From Sphaerotilus microaerophilus (GTDB lineage: Bacteria > Pseudomonadota > Gammaproteobacteria > Burkholderiales > Burkholderiaceae_C), in NCBI RefSeq assembly GCF_023734135.1, contig NZ_AP025730.1, forward strand, positions 4,154,001-4,218,000: a DNA stretch of 64,000 nucleotides, given 5' to 3'. The notes beneath the pieces are model-generated. The model made no database searches, was not told where the DNA came from, and worked only from the letters and a program-made list of their open reading frames with translations. The translations under genes were made by a program, and so were the position numbers. Positions 9,133 through 17,462 of the stretch are shown here, piece after piece (within the stretch, counting starts at the first letter, position 1; each line of letters starts with the position of its first letter).

Positions 9133-9172
9133 GGGGCCGCGCAGGCACGGGAGGTGCTTGCGCGGCCCTTTT
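9133..9172 (+). terminator. Rho-independent terminator after the ligase-GntR operon
   Basis: A 15-bp stem starting GGGCCGCGCAGGCAC pairs with GTGCTTGCGCGGCCC (one G-U pair) across a short loop and runs into TTTTC. It ends 56 bp after the GntR stop. The AT-richer accessory patch begins directly behind it. Confidence 0.85.
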
Positions 9173-9396
9173 CATTGCAAAGCCATTCCAGATGTCCCCC
9201 CCGATTGGGAGGGGCGCGGTTAAATAGTGCGGAAATATCACGGTTCCGACCTTCCATCGCATGCAATTACGGACGAAGATGATGCGATGGGAGAGACGGA
9301 ACTCTTGAAACCCTGTTTCGTTGCATTTGACGAAGAGAAGGCTCGGACCATCGCCCTCCCAAGGTATTGGACTTTGCAAGGAACAGGAGAGTATGA

Positions 9397-9723
9397 ATGT
9401 CTGATGATCTTAAGCCGTCAACCGTTGCCGGGACAGCCGGGGCAGTAGCTACTGTAGGAACAGCTGCGAGCACCGCATCTGCTGTAATTGGGGGATCTGC
9501 TGCAACGATCATGTCTGCCACAGCGGGGACAACTGGTGCAGCCCTTGCGTCTGCAGCTGGAGCCTCCGGACTGGCCGGCGGAGCTGCCATTTCGTCTGGA
9601 ATGGCAGCGATCGGGTCTGTTGTCGGCGGAGGCATGGCCGCAGGTGCGATTATAACGGCGGCAGCCCCGGTTGCCGCAATTGCGGCGATTGGGTATGGCT
9701 TGTTCAAGCTCTTTGAGGATTAG
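9397..9723 (+). CDS. Glycine/alanine-rich hydrophobic miniprotein (glycine-zipper type), function unknown
   Basis: A 108-residue protein starting MSDDLKPSTVAGTAGAVATV and ending GYGLFKLFED. The start is fixed by a GGAG Shine-Dalgarno seven bases upstream; an ATG four bases earlier gives only a three-codon frame. Nearly all of residues 9-103 is Gly, Ala, Ser, Thr, Ile and Val with many G-x-x-x-G and A-x-x-x-G spacings, which suggests two or three closely packed transmembrane helices or a pore-forming/bacteriocin-like peptide. There are no Cys, Trp or long charged segments. The YfjP-like GTPase gene follows on the same strand after 125 bp in equally AT-rich DNA, so the two may form a module. 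I do not recognise a named family. Confidence 0.7.
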   Translation: MSDDLKPSTVAGTAGAVATVGTAASTASAVIGGSAATIMSATAGTTGAALASAAGASGLAGGAAISSGMAAIGSVVGGGMAAGAIITAAAPVAAIAAIGYGLFKLFED

Positions 9724-9848
9724 TCTGTGAGCTTTGTCCTTGCTTCTTTCGTTCCGGGATGGAAATGTCAATGAAATACTGGGCCGCTCCTTTCTCGGTG
9801 TATCCCCTAGGATAAAAATTTAGTCTACCCGTTCGGTAGCATAAATAA

Positions 9849-10700
9849 ATGAACCCACATCTGACAAGAGAGCAAATTACTCAAGAGATTTCCAAGAGAG
9901 TAAATAGAATTCGCTCCTACACACCAAAAGTTGGTGTGTTTGGAAATTCTGGAGTTGGGAAGTCTAGTTTGTGCAATGCACTTTTTGGGAGAGAAGTTGC
10001 GAAAATTTCTGATGTGGAGGCATGCACTCGCAAGCCTCAAGAGATTCTCGTTGGCTCCGAGGATGGTGGGATAATTCTTGTCGATGTTCCGGGCGTAGGT
10101 GAAGACCCTGATCACCAAAAAGAATATACCGCTTTGTATAAGAGTTTGGTTCCTGAGCTCGATTTGGTGCTCTGGGCAATTAAGGCGGATGATCGAAATT
10201 ATGCATCGGCCTTGGATTCATATAAGGATGTGTTTTCTTCGACGGATAAGGCTCCACCTGTTCTATTCGTGATAACCCAAACCGACAAGACCAATGACAC
10301 GGAAGACTGGGATCATCTAGAATACATGCCGGGTGGCACGCAATGCGGAAATATTGCAATAAAGGAAAATGACGTCTCTAGGCGTTTTGATGTTCCTGCG
10401 AATAGAGTAATTTCCATCGCAGTTTCCAAGAAAGGGCGCTTCTACAATCTAAAAGATCTTGTTGAACTGGTCGTTGCGGCACTCCCAAACGAAAAAAAAT
10501 ACTCATTCACACGAGAAGCAAAAAAAGAAATTGTAAGCGAAGAAGCAAGAAGAGGCGCTGAAAAGGGCATTTGGGATTCTGTAAGGGATTTTGCGGGAGA
10601 GGCTTGGGATTCGATTAAAGAAACGGCATTCAATGTGATCGTCGCTTCTGCGCCAAAAATAATTTCGTCCATTGGAAGTTGGCTTAGGGGTTGGTGGTAG
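9849..10700 (+). CDS. YfjP/YeeP-like GTPase (TRAFAC class, Era-like)
   Basis: A 283-residue P-loop GTPase. G1 is GNSGVGKSS (32-40), G3 is DVPGVGE (79-85) and the G4 position reads TQTDK (143-147) in place of NKxD, as in some YfjP/YeeP and IRG-related bacterial GTPases. The C-terminal 50 residues form amphipathic helices rich in Trp (WDSVRDFAGEAWDSIKETAF, ending SWLRGWW), a likely membrane-contact segment. Codon use is AT-rich, unlike the backbone. YfjP/YeeP genes occur in cryptic prophages and islands of Escherichia coli; their role is uncertain. Adjacency to the glycine-rich miniprotein suggests that it controls or localises that protein. Confidence 0.85.
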   Translation: MNPHLTREQITQEISKRVNRIRSYTPKVGVFGNSGVGKSSLCNALFGREVAKISDVEACTRKPQEILVGSEDGGIILVDVPGVGEDPDHQKEYTALYKSLVPELDLVLWAIKADDRNYASALDSYKDVFSSTDKAPPVLFVITQTDKTNDTEDWDHLEYMPGGTQCGNIAIKENDVSRRFDVPANRVISIAVSKKGRFYNLKDLVELVVAALPNEKKYSFTREAKKEIVSEEARRGAEKGIWDSVRDFAGEAWDSIKETAFNVIVASAPKIISSIGSWLRGWW

Positions 10701-10823
10701 GTTTTGCTTTCTGTTCGATGGGGCCGTTGGGGAAGGGAGGCTGACTGTTTGCTGTACTGGTCTGGGAAAAAGCGACATCGGCTCAACCGTTCGAGCCCCC
10801 CCGTCGGCGCTACGATCCCCGCC

Positions 10824-11786
10824 ATGGCCATTCACATTCAGACCCCGCTCGTCGAATCCGATGCCTTCAGCACCCCTGCTTCGCGCCTGTGGCTGAAGCT
10901 GGAGGCGCTGCAGCCCAGCGGCTCGTTCAAGTTGCGCGGCGTCGGGCACGCCTGCGCGGTCCATGCGCAGCGCGGGGCGCGGCGCCTGCTGTCGTCGTCG
11001 GGCGGCAATGCGGGCCTGGCGGTCGCGCACGCTGGGCGGCGGCTCGGGCTGCCGGTGCTGGTCGTCGTACCGGAGACGACGCTGGAGTGGCCCCAGGCGC
11101 TGATGCGCCGGCAGGGGGCGCAGGTCGTGGTGCACGGCGCGAGCTGGATGGAGGCGAACGAGCACCTGATGGCGCTGCGCCAGCCCAGCGACGCCTTCAT
11201 CCACCCCTTCGACGACCCGCTGCTGTGGGACGGCCATGCCTCCCTCATCACCGAGGCGGCCGCGCAGGGCCCCAAGCCGGACGCCGTAGTGCTGTCGGTC
11301 GGCGGGGGCGGGTTGATGGCCGGCGTGCTGCAGGGCATGCACGCGGTGGGCTGGGCCGATGTGCCGCTGGTGGCGGTGGAGACGGTTGGCGCCGCTTCGC
11401 TGCACGCCGCGGTGGCCGCGGGGCAGCCCGTGACGCTGGACGGAATCACCAGCGTGGCCACCTCGCTGGGTGCGCGGCGTGTGAGCGACCGGGCCTTTCA
11501 GTGGACCCGGGAGCACGAGGTGATCAGCGTCACCGTGTCGGACGCCGAGGCGGTTCAGGCCTGCCTGGATGTGGCCCGGGAGCACCGCCTCATCGTCGAG
11601 CCGGCCTGCGGCGCGGCGGTGGCCGCGGCCACGCAGCGGGCGGTGCCTCTGCTGCGGGACGCGGCGAACGTGCTGGTCGTCCTCTGCGGCGGCGCCTGCA
11701 CGACCTATGAGGATTTGCAGCGACTGGCCCGCGCGGTGCCCACCGACGGCAACGTGCCTGCGGCCGACACCGCCGAGCGCCCCTAG
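10824..11786 (+). CDS. PLP-dependent serine/threonine dehydratase-like enzyme
   Basis: A 320-residue fold-type II PLP enzyme starting MAIHIQTPLVESDAFS. LQPSGSFKLRG carries the Schiff-base Lys, SSSGGNAGLAVA binds the phosphate/substrate carboxylate, and SVGGGGLMAG is the glycine-rich PLP phosphate loop. The short length without an ACT domain matches the catabolic serine dehydratase (SDS-like) group, which deaminates L-serine or L-threonine to pyruvate or 2-oxobutyrate. The GC content returns to backbone level here. It converges with the HipA-like gene 52 bp downstream, so it appears to be monocistronic. Confidence 0.88.
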   Translation: MAIHIQTPLVESDAFSTPASRLWLKLEALQPSGSFKLRGVGHACAVHAQRGARRLLSSSGGNAGLAVAHAGRRLGLPVLVVVPETTLEWPQALMRRQGAQVVVHGASWMEANEHLMALRQPSDAFIHPFDDPLLWDGHASLITEAAAQGPKPDAVVLSVGGGGLMAGVLQGMHAVGWADVPLVAVETVGAASLHAAVAAGQPVTLDGITSVATSLGARRVSDRAFQWTREHEVISVTVSDAEAVQACLDVAREHRLIVEPACGAAVAAATQRAVPLLRDAANVLVVLCGGACTTYEDLQRLARAVPTDGNVPAADTAERP

Positions 11787-11838
11787 CGGAGCACAGAACC
11801 CCGGAGGCTGCGCAAGGCGGCGACCGGGGCGCGCGGCG

Positions 11839-13218
11839 TCACGGGCCGGTGCCTGCAGTGGATGCGTCCGCCAGTCGGGCCACGCGCGTACGGGCCGTGT
11901 CCAGATGGGCAGTCAGGGCGTCGAGGCAGGGCGCAAAGCCGGCGCTCAAGGCAGTGCTGTGGCGCAGTCGGTCGAGCCAGTCTTCGGCCATGGGCAGGGC
12001 CCGTTGCCAGGCCGAAGCGGGAACCTCGTTGCTGAGGGTCGGATTCAGGTCCCGAGCTGGCAGATCCCCCCCGGCGGTCGGCGCAAAGGCCATGCAGGTC
12101 ATGTCGTAGGCCGGCGCCAGCTGAAAGGGCTGCCCCTGTTCCGCCAGGAAGGACAGGTTCCCTCCATGCATGTCGGTGTTCGCGATCAGCGTGCCGAAGG
12201 CCCACAGCAGTTCGGCCTGCGCCACCGCTTGGCGCTCGACCACGCCTTCACGGGCCAGTGCGCGCACCACCTGGGGCCAGTTTCCCGCCAGGCCCACAAA
12301 CTCGGCGGCCAGCGCCTGCACCGAATACAAGGCCCTGCGGCCGAGGGGGCCCTCGCGGTCAAAGCGGCGGACTTCCAGAAAACGCTGAGTACCCTGGTCC
12401 AGCAGGGCGGAGCGGGCCGCAGCGACGCCGTGGTGGTGCAGGACTTCCAGGGCCAGATGCTCGGCCAGCAGCAAGTCGCGCCAGCGCTCACTGACCGGCG
12501 AGTCGGTGAGGGCGGTAAATTTGACAATGACGTGCGCCGCACCTTCCTCGCGTTGCGCGTAGGCGGTGAACTTGGGTTGCTCGCCGCCCGCGGACGAACC
12601 TGGCAGTTCGCCCCGCGCCGCCGCCGCCGCCAGCTCGGCATAGGCCTGGGCCTTGCCGCTCAGGTCGATCGGCTGGGGAGTAGGTGCGTGGACAAAGCGA
12701 TCGCGGGCCGCGTCACCGAGCAGGAGGTGGCCCGGCAGGTCATCGCCTTGCTGCAGCAGGGCGCACAGGACGTGGCGGTCGTTCCAGTCCGTCAGGCGGG
12801 TGGGCAGGCCCAGCCGGGCGCCGTGCTGCAGGTTGTAGGCATGGCCCAGGTAGCCCTGCGGCCGCAGGTCGAACAGCCACCAGGGCAGACCGTCACTGTG
12901 CACGCGCCGACCGTCGGCCTGCAGCAGCACGAAGCCTTCGGGGTGCACGGGCACGAGCGTGCCGAGTTCTTCCAACTGACCGGCGGCCGAGATCCGATGC
13001 ACCCGCACCTGCAGGTCCTGGCGGGTCGCGTCGCGCAGGGCGTATTGAATAGATCTTGCAGCGCCGATCGGCACGAGGTCGGCTTCGAGCGTGCGAAGGG
13101 CGCGTGACAAGGTGGGTTGGCTCACACCCAGCTCTGCCATCAGCTCCCGCGCTGTGCGGACGCCCCGCCGCAGGGCGGATCGAGCGCGTTCTCCCAAGTG
13201 ATCGGCGGCTGTCGGCAT
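11839..13218 (-). CDS. YjjJ-like HipA-family kinase with N-terminal winged helix
   Basis: About 459 residues from the ATG at 13218; an in-frame GTG at 13260 would add 14. The N-terminus is a winged HTH (GVRTARELMAELGVSQPTLS). The HipA kinase fold follows: GSSAGGEQPKFTA (P-loop-like, about residues 205-217), the catalytic loop ANTDMHGGNLSFL (D and N) and PAYDMTCMAF (metal-binding Asp). The layout matches E. coli YjjJ (HipH), a stand-alone HipA homologue in which a DNA-binding domain is fused to the kinase. No separate HipB gene lies upstream. Near-repeats of ATTGAATAGAT lie inside and just before the gene and could be autoregulatory sites. Confidence 0.88.
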   Translation of the reverse strand: MPTAADHLGERARSALRRGVRTARELMAELGVSQPTLSRALRTLEADLVPIGAARSIQYALRDATRQDLQVRVHRISAAGQLEELGTLVPVHPEGFVLLQADGRRVHSDGLPWWLFDLRPQGYLGHAYNLQHGARLGLPTRLTDWNDRHVLCALLQQGDDLPGHLLLGDAARDRFVHAPTPQPIDLSGKAQAYAELAAAAARGELPGSSAGGEQPKFTAYAQREEGAAHVIVKFTALTDSPVSERWRDLLLAEHLALEVLHHHGVAAARSALLDQGTQRFLEVRRFDREGPLGRRALYSVQALAAEFVGLAGNWPQVVRALAREGVVERQAVAQAELLWAFGTLIANTDMHGGNLSFLAEQGQPFQLAPAYDMTCMAFAPTAGGDLPARDLNPTLSNEVPASAWQRALPMAEDWLDRLRHSTALSAGFAPCLDALTAHLDTARTRVARLADASTAGTGP

Positions 13219-13365
13219 GAGTTTGAATCGATGATTGAATAGATAGTTGGATTCTGCCACCCCGCCCGTTGCGCCGCCCGGCTCTCACCCCTGCCGTGCC
13301 ACGCCCGGTAGCTGTGGGTCGAGGGGGCGGGCGACAGCCTTCCAGGATCTTCGCCGCCCCCTGCC

Positions 13366-13473
13366 CCGGCAACGCCCCTGACCCACATCCAACACGTGTT
13401 GGGCGAAGTCCTCGGCAACGACGAAAAGCCGTCCGACTTCTTGGACCTGCACGAAGTGGCGTCGGTCATGTGA
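13366..13473 (+). pseudogene. Relic of a GntR/FCD regulator gene (C-terminal domain fragment)
   Basis: Translated from 13378 the DNA reads LTHIQHVLGEVLGNDEKPSD then FLDLHE, ending at a stop at 13471-13473. This aligns by eye with the FCD segment HLTYTQRVMGGVLGGDEKPA of the regulator at 8445 and with the regulator at 27559. The few bases upstream (CCGGCAACGCC) match the preceding SGNT codons, but with a deletion. No start, no HTH and no rest of the FCD remain, so it is a decayed fragment. Confidence 0.6.
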
Positions 13474-13676
13474 TATTTCTCAAGAAGGTGTGGGAACAAG
13501 CCCAGACGGTCGGCCAAATTGGCACTTAATGCAACTACTATACCTGAATTCGAGCCTTATCCGGCTTAGCCTTTTATATTGCAAGAGATCCATATTCCGT
13601 TGGCGAAGATGTTGTGCTGATCCGGATAATGTTTGATGCCGGCCCCACCAACGAATCAATACAAGGAAGGATAGAC
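13474..13676. other. Intergenic region upstream of the nuclease gene
   Basis: About 200 bp of mixed composition, with falling GC content towards the nuclease gene. It presumably contains the nuclease promoter, but no convincing -35/-10 pair, RNA gene or repeat was identified. Confidence 0.4.
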
Positions 13677-14966
13677 ATGGGAAAAATTGATCCTGCGGCA
13701 GCGATTGAGCACCTCTTGGCCGACGAAGACATGGTGACGTTATGCGAGCTTCAACGCACCGGAGACGAGGTGCTCGACGTCATCGCGCTTAGTGAAAACC
13801 AGCACTCGGACATCCTTGGATGGATGCTTGACCCTCGGGAGGGGCATGGTCAAGGCGATCAAATTCTCCGTGATCTGCTAACTGCAGCCTCGATGAAGGT
13901 GGCAAGAGGCGAGAGCGGACTAGAAAAAGGCAGTGCCACCTCGCGATTCTTCAAGGCTTGGCCACCTTCACGAATTAGAACCTCGGGATTCGGCTCCGCA
14001 TTTTACGCTCGAGAGCTGGGGATGAAGGCTGCTGAGCGTGTCGATCTCTTCGTCATCGATCCTCAGAATAAGTATATTCTCTTGATTGAAAATAAGGCTG
14101 GCGCGGCGCACAGGGAAGCACAACTTAAGTTATACCGAAAATGCTTCGACGAAATGGTGGATGAAAATATTCATCTCCGCGGATACAGTCATGTTTTTAT
14201 CGCCCTAGACCGTGATTTTGACGCTGAGGAATCCGCGGGACATCCCTGCTCGGAATCGTGGTTGCACATGGGCTATGAGTGGCTCAAAACCTCCGCTGGC
14301 CGGGCGCTCCTTCAGGTTGAGCGGGGCAATGCTGCGGCCAAGCTTGTGGTGGGCTACTGTAATCGCCAGAGTGACTGGGAGGCTCCCCAAGCCAAGAAAT
14401 GCATCGAGCTTGCCGCAATTCTTCATCAACGGCATCCAGATGCGATCAGGGCATTGGTCGAACCATCTGCTGGGAGGATTGAAAAAGAGTGGCTCGGAGC
14501 AAAGGATCCAAATCCCTCGCTTCTCTTTACCCTCCAAAACAAGGGGGTTGTGGAGTTGCTGCGTGAGACCAAAGGTATGGCTTACGTGAAGACGGGGCTT
14601 CATAGGCTACTGCCGAAATTGCCGTTATCAAGTATTGAGCATGCCCGCGCCTGGCTTGACGTTTGTCCGACTGGATGGGAGCGGTTCAGAGGGGCATGGT
14701 GGCCATTGGTCATGAATATTAGATATTCAGATCAGACCAAGACGAAGTTCAATCTTCGGTTAATATGGAATGCAGGGTGGGTAGACGATGACTATGACGC
14801 GCAGGCGCTTCGAAGTCGGCTCAAAGAAGCTGAACCCCGATTCGGCGCATTTGAGGATAGTCAGTTCCGGCGTGTTCCCATCGACAAAGGCCTGTCTCTG
14901 GCTGAACTTGCAAAGGAAATCGAGCAACTGAACGTCAAACTGGAAGCCGCAGCGCCGTCTTGTTAG
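13677..14966 (+). CDS. PD-(D/E)XK nuclease-superfamily protein
   Basis: A 429-residue protein. The start at 13677 (MGKIDPAAAIEHLLADEDMV) is set by AAGGAAGG six bases upstream; an earlier ATG at 13614 lacks such a site. The N-terminal third has ALSENQHSDILGWMLDP, typical of PD-(D/E)XK family 20 proteins, and the core follows as RVDLFVIDPQNKYILLIENK (D, then E-x-K), then HREAQLKLYRK. The remainder is helical and unassigned. Such proteins are usually single accessory genes with presumed DNA-cleavage or defence roles. Its AT-richer codon use and the converging EVE-domain gene fit an accessory locus. Confidence 0.82.
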   Translation: MGKIDPAAAIEHLLADEDMVTLCELQRTGDEVLDVIALSENQHSDILGWMLDPREGHGQGDQILRDLLTAASMKVARGESGLEKGSATSRFFKAWPPSRIRTSGFGSAFYARELGMKAAERVDLFVIDPQNKYILLIENKAGAAHREAQLKLYRKCFDEMVDENIHLRGYSHVFIALDRDFDAEESAGHPCSESWLHMGYEWLKTSAGRALLQVERGNAAAKLVVGYCNRQSDWEAPQAKKCIELAAILHQRHPDAIRALVEPSAGRIEKEWLGAKDPNPSLLFTLQNKGVVELLRETKGMAYVKTGLHRLLPKLPLSSIEHARAWLDVCPTGWERFRGAWWPLVMNIRYSDQTKTKFNLRLIWNAGWVDDDYDAQALRSRLKEAEPRFGAFEDSQFRRVPIDKGLSLAELAKEIEQLNVKLEAAAPSC

Positions 14967-15020
14967 TCAAGTTTCTGGGTTATTGTTGAGCTAGACTAAT
15001 TCTAACGGTATTGCAGTAAA

Positions 15021-15497
15021 TTATTTTTCGGTCGAATTTGAACTTACCCCCCAAGATCCCGTCGCGCAGAGATAACCCCGCATCGCCCCGGCGATCAGCG
15101 CCATGTCGTCGGCCGTCACCTCGAGCAGCCCGAAACGGAAGGCGTAGCCCCAGCTGCGGCGCCCGGCGGTGAAGGACAGGCGCTGCAGCAGCGGGGCGAT
15201 GGGGGCCTCGGTAGCGTCGGCGTCCCAGGCGACGTCGCGGCGGTAGGGGATGAAGGCGCCGCCCATGTCGAAGGTGTAGGGCTCGCCGGGCTGGATCTGG
15301 CCCAGCGCGGTGAAGGCCTGCAGCCGGTCCGCGGCGCCGAAGTGCACCGTGGGCGAGTAGTAGGCCACCCGGTCCCCCGGCCGCAGGCGGCGCAGCGGGC
15401 CGCCCTTGCCGTGGCAGACCTGCATGAAGCCGCCGCGCCGGCCGAGGCGCACGTGCTCGGCCGAGGCCACGGCCACCCAGCAGCGCGGGTCTTCCAT
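15021..15497 (-). CDS. EVE-domain protein
   Basis: A 158-residue PUA-like EVE protein starting [20 protein letters not shown], with GGAG eight bases before the ATG. Family features are [33 protein letters not shown], a [15 protein letters not shown] strand and [19 protein letters not shown] domains read modified bases or tRNA and sometimes accompany restriction genes. The last 15 or so residues after LIAGAM are unlike the family and fall in AT-rich DNA, so the native 3' end was probably replaced at the edge of the accessory patch. It once followed the VOC gene on the same strand; the IS110 element now separates them. Confidence 0.88.
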   Translation of the reverse strand: MEDPRCWVAVASAEHVRLGRRGGFMQVCHGKGGPLRRLRPGDRVAYYSPTVHFGAADRLQAFTALGQIQPGEPYTFDMGGAFIPYRRDVAWDADATEAPIAPLLQRLSFTAGRRSWGYAFRFGLLEVTADDMALIAGAMRGYLCATGSWGVSSNSTEK

Positions 15498-15519
15498 GTC
15501 AGTTGCTCCACCGCGCTTC

Positions 15520-15735
15520 GCGCGACCCGCGACGCATGAAACGGGCGTGTAATGCGGTGGCGGCGTCCGGCGCAGAGGTCGGTTCGTACTTGGTGTCTCG
15601 AACCCGTATGTCAGTTGGACCCGCGGCTCCACGAGCACCCCGCACTGTCGCCTTGGGCTTCGCGCCCCTGAGCACGCATCCTAGAGTTCGATGACGTGGG
15701 CCGCATGCCGATGTCGCCGCGGACTGGAGGCGATC
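15520..15735 (+). ncRNA. Candidate IS110 bridge-RNA region
   Basis: In IS110-group elements the non-coding left end encodes a roughly 150-200-nt bridge RNA that pairs with target and donor DNA. This non-coding stretch directly upstream of the transposase has the right position, length and orientation. I did not derive a secondary structure or identify the binding loops, so the call rests on location and family knowledge. Confidence 0.4.
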
Positions 15736-16962
15736 ATGGAAGTGATCTACCCGCGCTGCGCCGGACTGGACGTGCACAAGGAGACGGTGGTGGCGTGCGT
15801 GCGCATCGCCCGCGACGGCCCACCCTTGCAGGAGGTGCGCACCTTCCAGACGACTACCTCGGGCCTGCTGGCCCTTGGCGACTGGCTCGACTCCTTCGGC
15901 GTCGAGCCAGTCGCCATGGAGGCCACCGGCGTGTACTGGAAGCCAGTGTGGCACGTGCTCGAAGGCCACTTCGAGCTCGTGCTGGCCAACGCCGCGCACG
16001 TGAAGAACGTTCCTGGCCGCAAGACCGACGTCAACGACGCGATGTGGCTGGCGGACTTGCTGGCCCACGGCCTGATCCGCGCCAGCTTCGTGCCGCCGGT
16101 GGCGGTACAGGAACTGCGCTCGCTCACGCGCACCCGCAAGCAGTTCGTGCGCGAGCGCAGCGCGCACGTCCAACGCATCGAGAAGGTGCTCGAAGACGCC
16201 AACTTGAAGCTTGGCGTCGTGCTGGCCGATATCGTGGGCAAGAGCGGCCGGGCCGTGTTGCAGGCCCTCATCGGCGGCGAGCGCGATCCCGAGCGCCTGG
16301 TCTCGCTGGTCAGCGTGCGCGTCAAGGCCAGCCGTGCCGAGTTGCTCGAAGCGCTGCGCGGCCGCGTCAGCGCTCACCACCGCTTCATGCTCATGCTGCA
16401 CCTGGGGCACATCGATGCGCTGGATCAGGCCATCGCCGCCATCGAGAAGGAGGTGGGTCAAGGGCTGGCGCCCTTTCGGCACGCCGCCAAGCTGCTGAGC
16501 ACCATGCCGGGCCTCAGCGAGGTCAGCGCCCATGTGGTCGTGGCCGAGATCGGTATCGACATGTCGCGCTTCGCCACCCCGGCTCATCTGCTGTCCTGGG
16601 CCTGCATGTGCCCGCGCAACGACGAGAGCGCCGGCAAGCGTCGCAGCGTTCGCTTGCGCCGTGGCGGCAGGTGGCTCAAGACCACCCTCGTGCAAGCCGC
16701 CTGGGCAGCCATCAAAGTCAAGGGCAGCTACCTGCAGGCGCAGTTCCACCGCCTGCGCGCTCGTCGCGGCGCCAAGAAGGCGATCATCGGCGTGGCCGCC
16801 TCGATGCTCACCGCGGCTTGGCACATGCTGCGCGACGGCACCGAGTGGCATGACCTCGGCGCCGCCCACTTCGATCGCGCCGACGCCCACAAGACCGCCA
16901 CCCGACTGGTGCGCAGGCTTCAGCAGATCGGTTACGCCGTACAACTCACGCCGGCTGCATGA
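15736..16962 (+). CDS. IS110-family transposase (DEDD recombinase)
   Basis: A 408-residue transposase starting MEVIYPRCAGLDVHKETVVA; the ATG lies after GGAGGCGATC. The N-terminal RuvC-like DEDD domain shows GLDVHK (first Asp), VAMEATGVYWKPVW (Glu) and GRKTDVNDAMWLADL (last Asp pair). The C-terminal Transposase_20 domain follows as LSTMPGLSEVSA, SWACMCPRNDESAGKRRS and a conserved helical end; the catalytic Ser is in this part. It appears intact, so the element may still be mobile. A different IS110 fragment lies at 20.9-21.3 kb. Confidence 0.93.
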   Translation: MEVIYPRCAGLDVHKETVVACVRIARDGPPLQEVRTFQTTTSGLLALGDWLDSFGVEPVAMEATGVYWKPVWHVLEGHFELVLANAAHVKNVPGRKTDVNDAMWLADLLAHGLIRASFVPPVAVQELRSLTRTRKQFVRERSAHVQRIEKVLEDANLKLGVVLADIVGKSGRAVLQALIGGERDPERLVSLVSVRVKASRAELLEALRGRVSAHHRFMLMLHLGHIDALDQAIAAIEKEVGQGLAPFRHAAKLLSTMPGLSEVSAHVVVAEIGIDMSRFATPAHLLSWACMCPRNDESAGKRRSVRLRRGGRWLKTTLVQAAWAAIKVKGSYLQAQFHRLRARRGAKKAIIGVAASMLTAAWHMLRDGTEWHDLGAAHFDRADAHKTATRLVRRLQQIGYAVQLTPAA

Positions 16963-16975
16963 AGATAGTTTCATC

Positions 16976-17356
16976 CTAGGTCCCCTCCGGCGTGAAGACG
17001 CGGATGCGGTGGCCGTCGGGGTCCTGCACGACGCAGGTGTAGCCGAAGTCCATCGCCGTCGGCGCCTGCAGCAGGGTGCAGCCCAGCGCCACCCAGCGGC
17101 CGTAGTGGGCGTAGTGGGCGTCGACCGTGGCGCGGTCGGCCACGGCCAGCGCCAGCTCGCTGCAGCCGGGCGAGCCGGCGGAGGCGGGCGCGACGCCCTC
17201 GCGCTGCCACAGGCCCAGCATCGCGCCGGGGCCGAGGGCGAACATCGCGAAGCTGGGCGAGGCCTCGATGGGCGCTCGCTCCAGCAGCGCCTCGTAGAAG
17301 CGGGCGCTGGCGGCGGGGTCGCTGACGTGCAGCAGGGTGAAGACGGCGTCGGCCAT
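16976..17356 (-). CDS. VOC-family protein (glyoxalase/bleomycin-resistance fold)
   Basis: A 126-residue single VOC protein (MADAVFTLLHVSDPAASARF) with two beta-alpha-beta-beta-beta repeats, ending PDGHRIRVFTPEGT. That PDGHxIxVF ending is the family C-terminal signature. Its substrate is unknown. The stop lies at the IS110 right boundary, so the final residue(s) may be altered by the insertion. It lies downstream of the WYL regulator on the same strand, a common arrangement in which the regulator controls the VOC gene. Confidence 0.88.
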   Translation of the reverse strand: MADAVFTLLHVSDPAASARFYEALLERAPIEASPSFAMFALGPGAMLGLWQREGVAPASAGSPGCSELALAVADRATVDAHYAHYGRWVALGCTLLQAPTAMDFGYTCVVQDPDGHRIRVFTPEGT

Positions 17357-17462
17357 GTCGGGCTCCAGAACAAGTCGGGGTTGGAAGAGCCTTCATGGTC
17401 CGCGCAACCCCTGTCAGTTTCTGGCAGCAGGCGACATCGGTTGGGAATCGTTCAGAGCCGAC

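Larger units (their letters stand above)
15510..16975 (+). mobile_element. IS110-family insertion sequence (ends approximate)
   Basis: The element lies between the VOC and EVE genes. It carries one transposase ORF, about 220 bp of non-coding DNA on the left and hardly any on the right. IS110 elements lack terminal inverted repeats, so the exact ends cannot be read. An 8-base direct repeat CATCCTAG occurs at 15677-15684 and 16972-16979, but the left copy would leave a very short left end. Confidence 0.7.

Noticed and set aside
9227..9448. 73-codon plus-strand frame just before the glycine-rich miniprotein
   Set aside because: It overlaps the well-supported start at 9397, has no clear ribosome site and no recognisable sequence; treated as chance.
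15677..16979. CATCCTAG direct repeat as exact target duplication of the IS110 element
   Set aside because: IS110 elements do not make such 8-bp duplications, and using it would leave only about 50 bp of left end; kept as an observation, not as the boundary.
15499..17373. Long minus-strand open frame across the IS110 and VOC gene
   Set aside because: Antisense shadow of the GC-rich transposase and VOC gene; sequence is low-complexity without family motifs.
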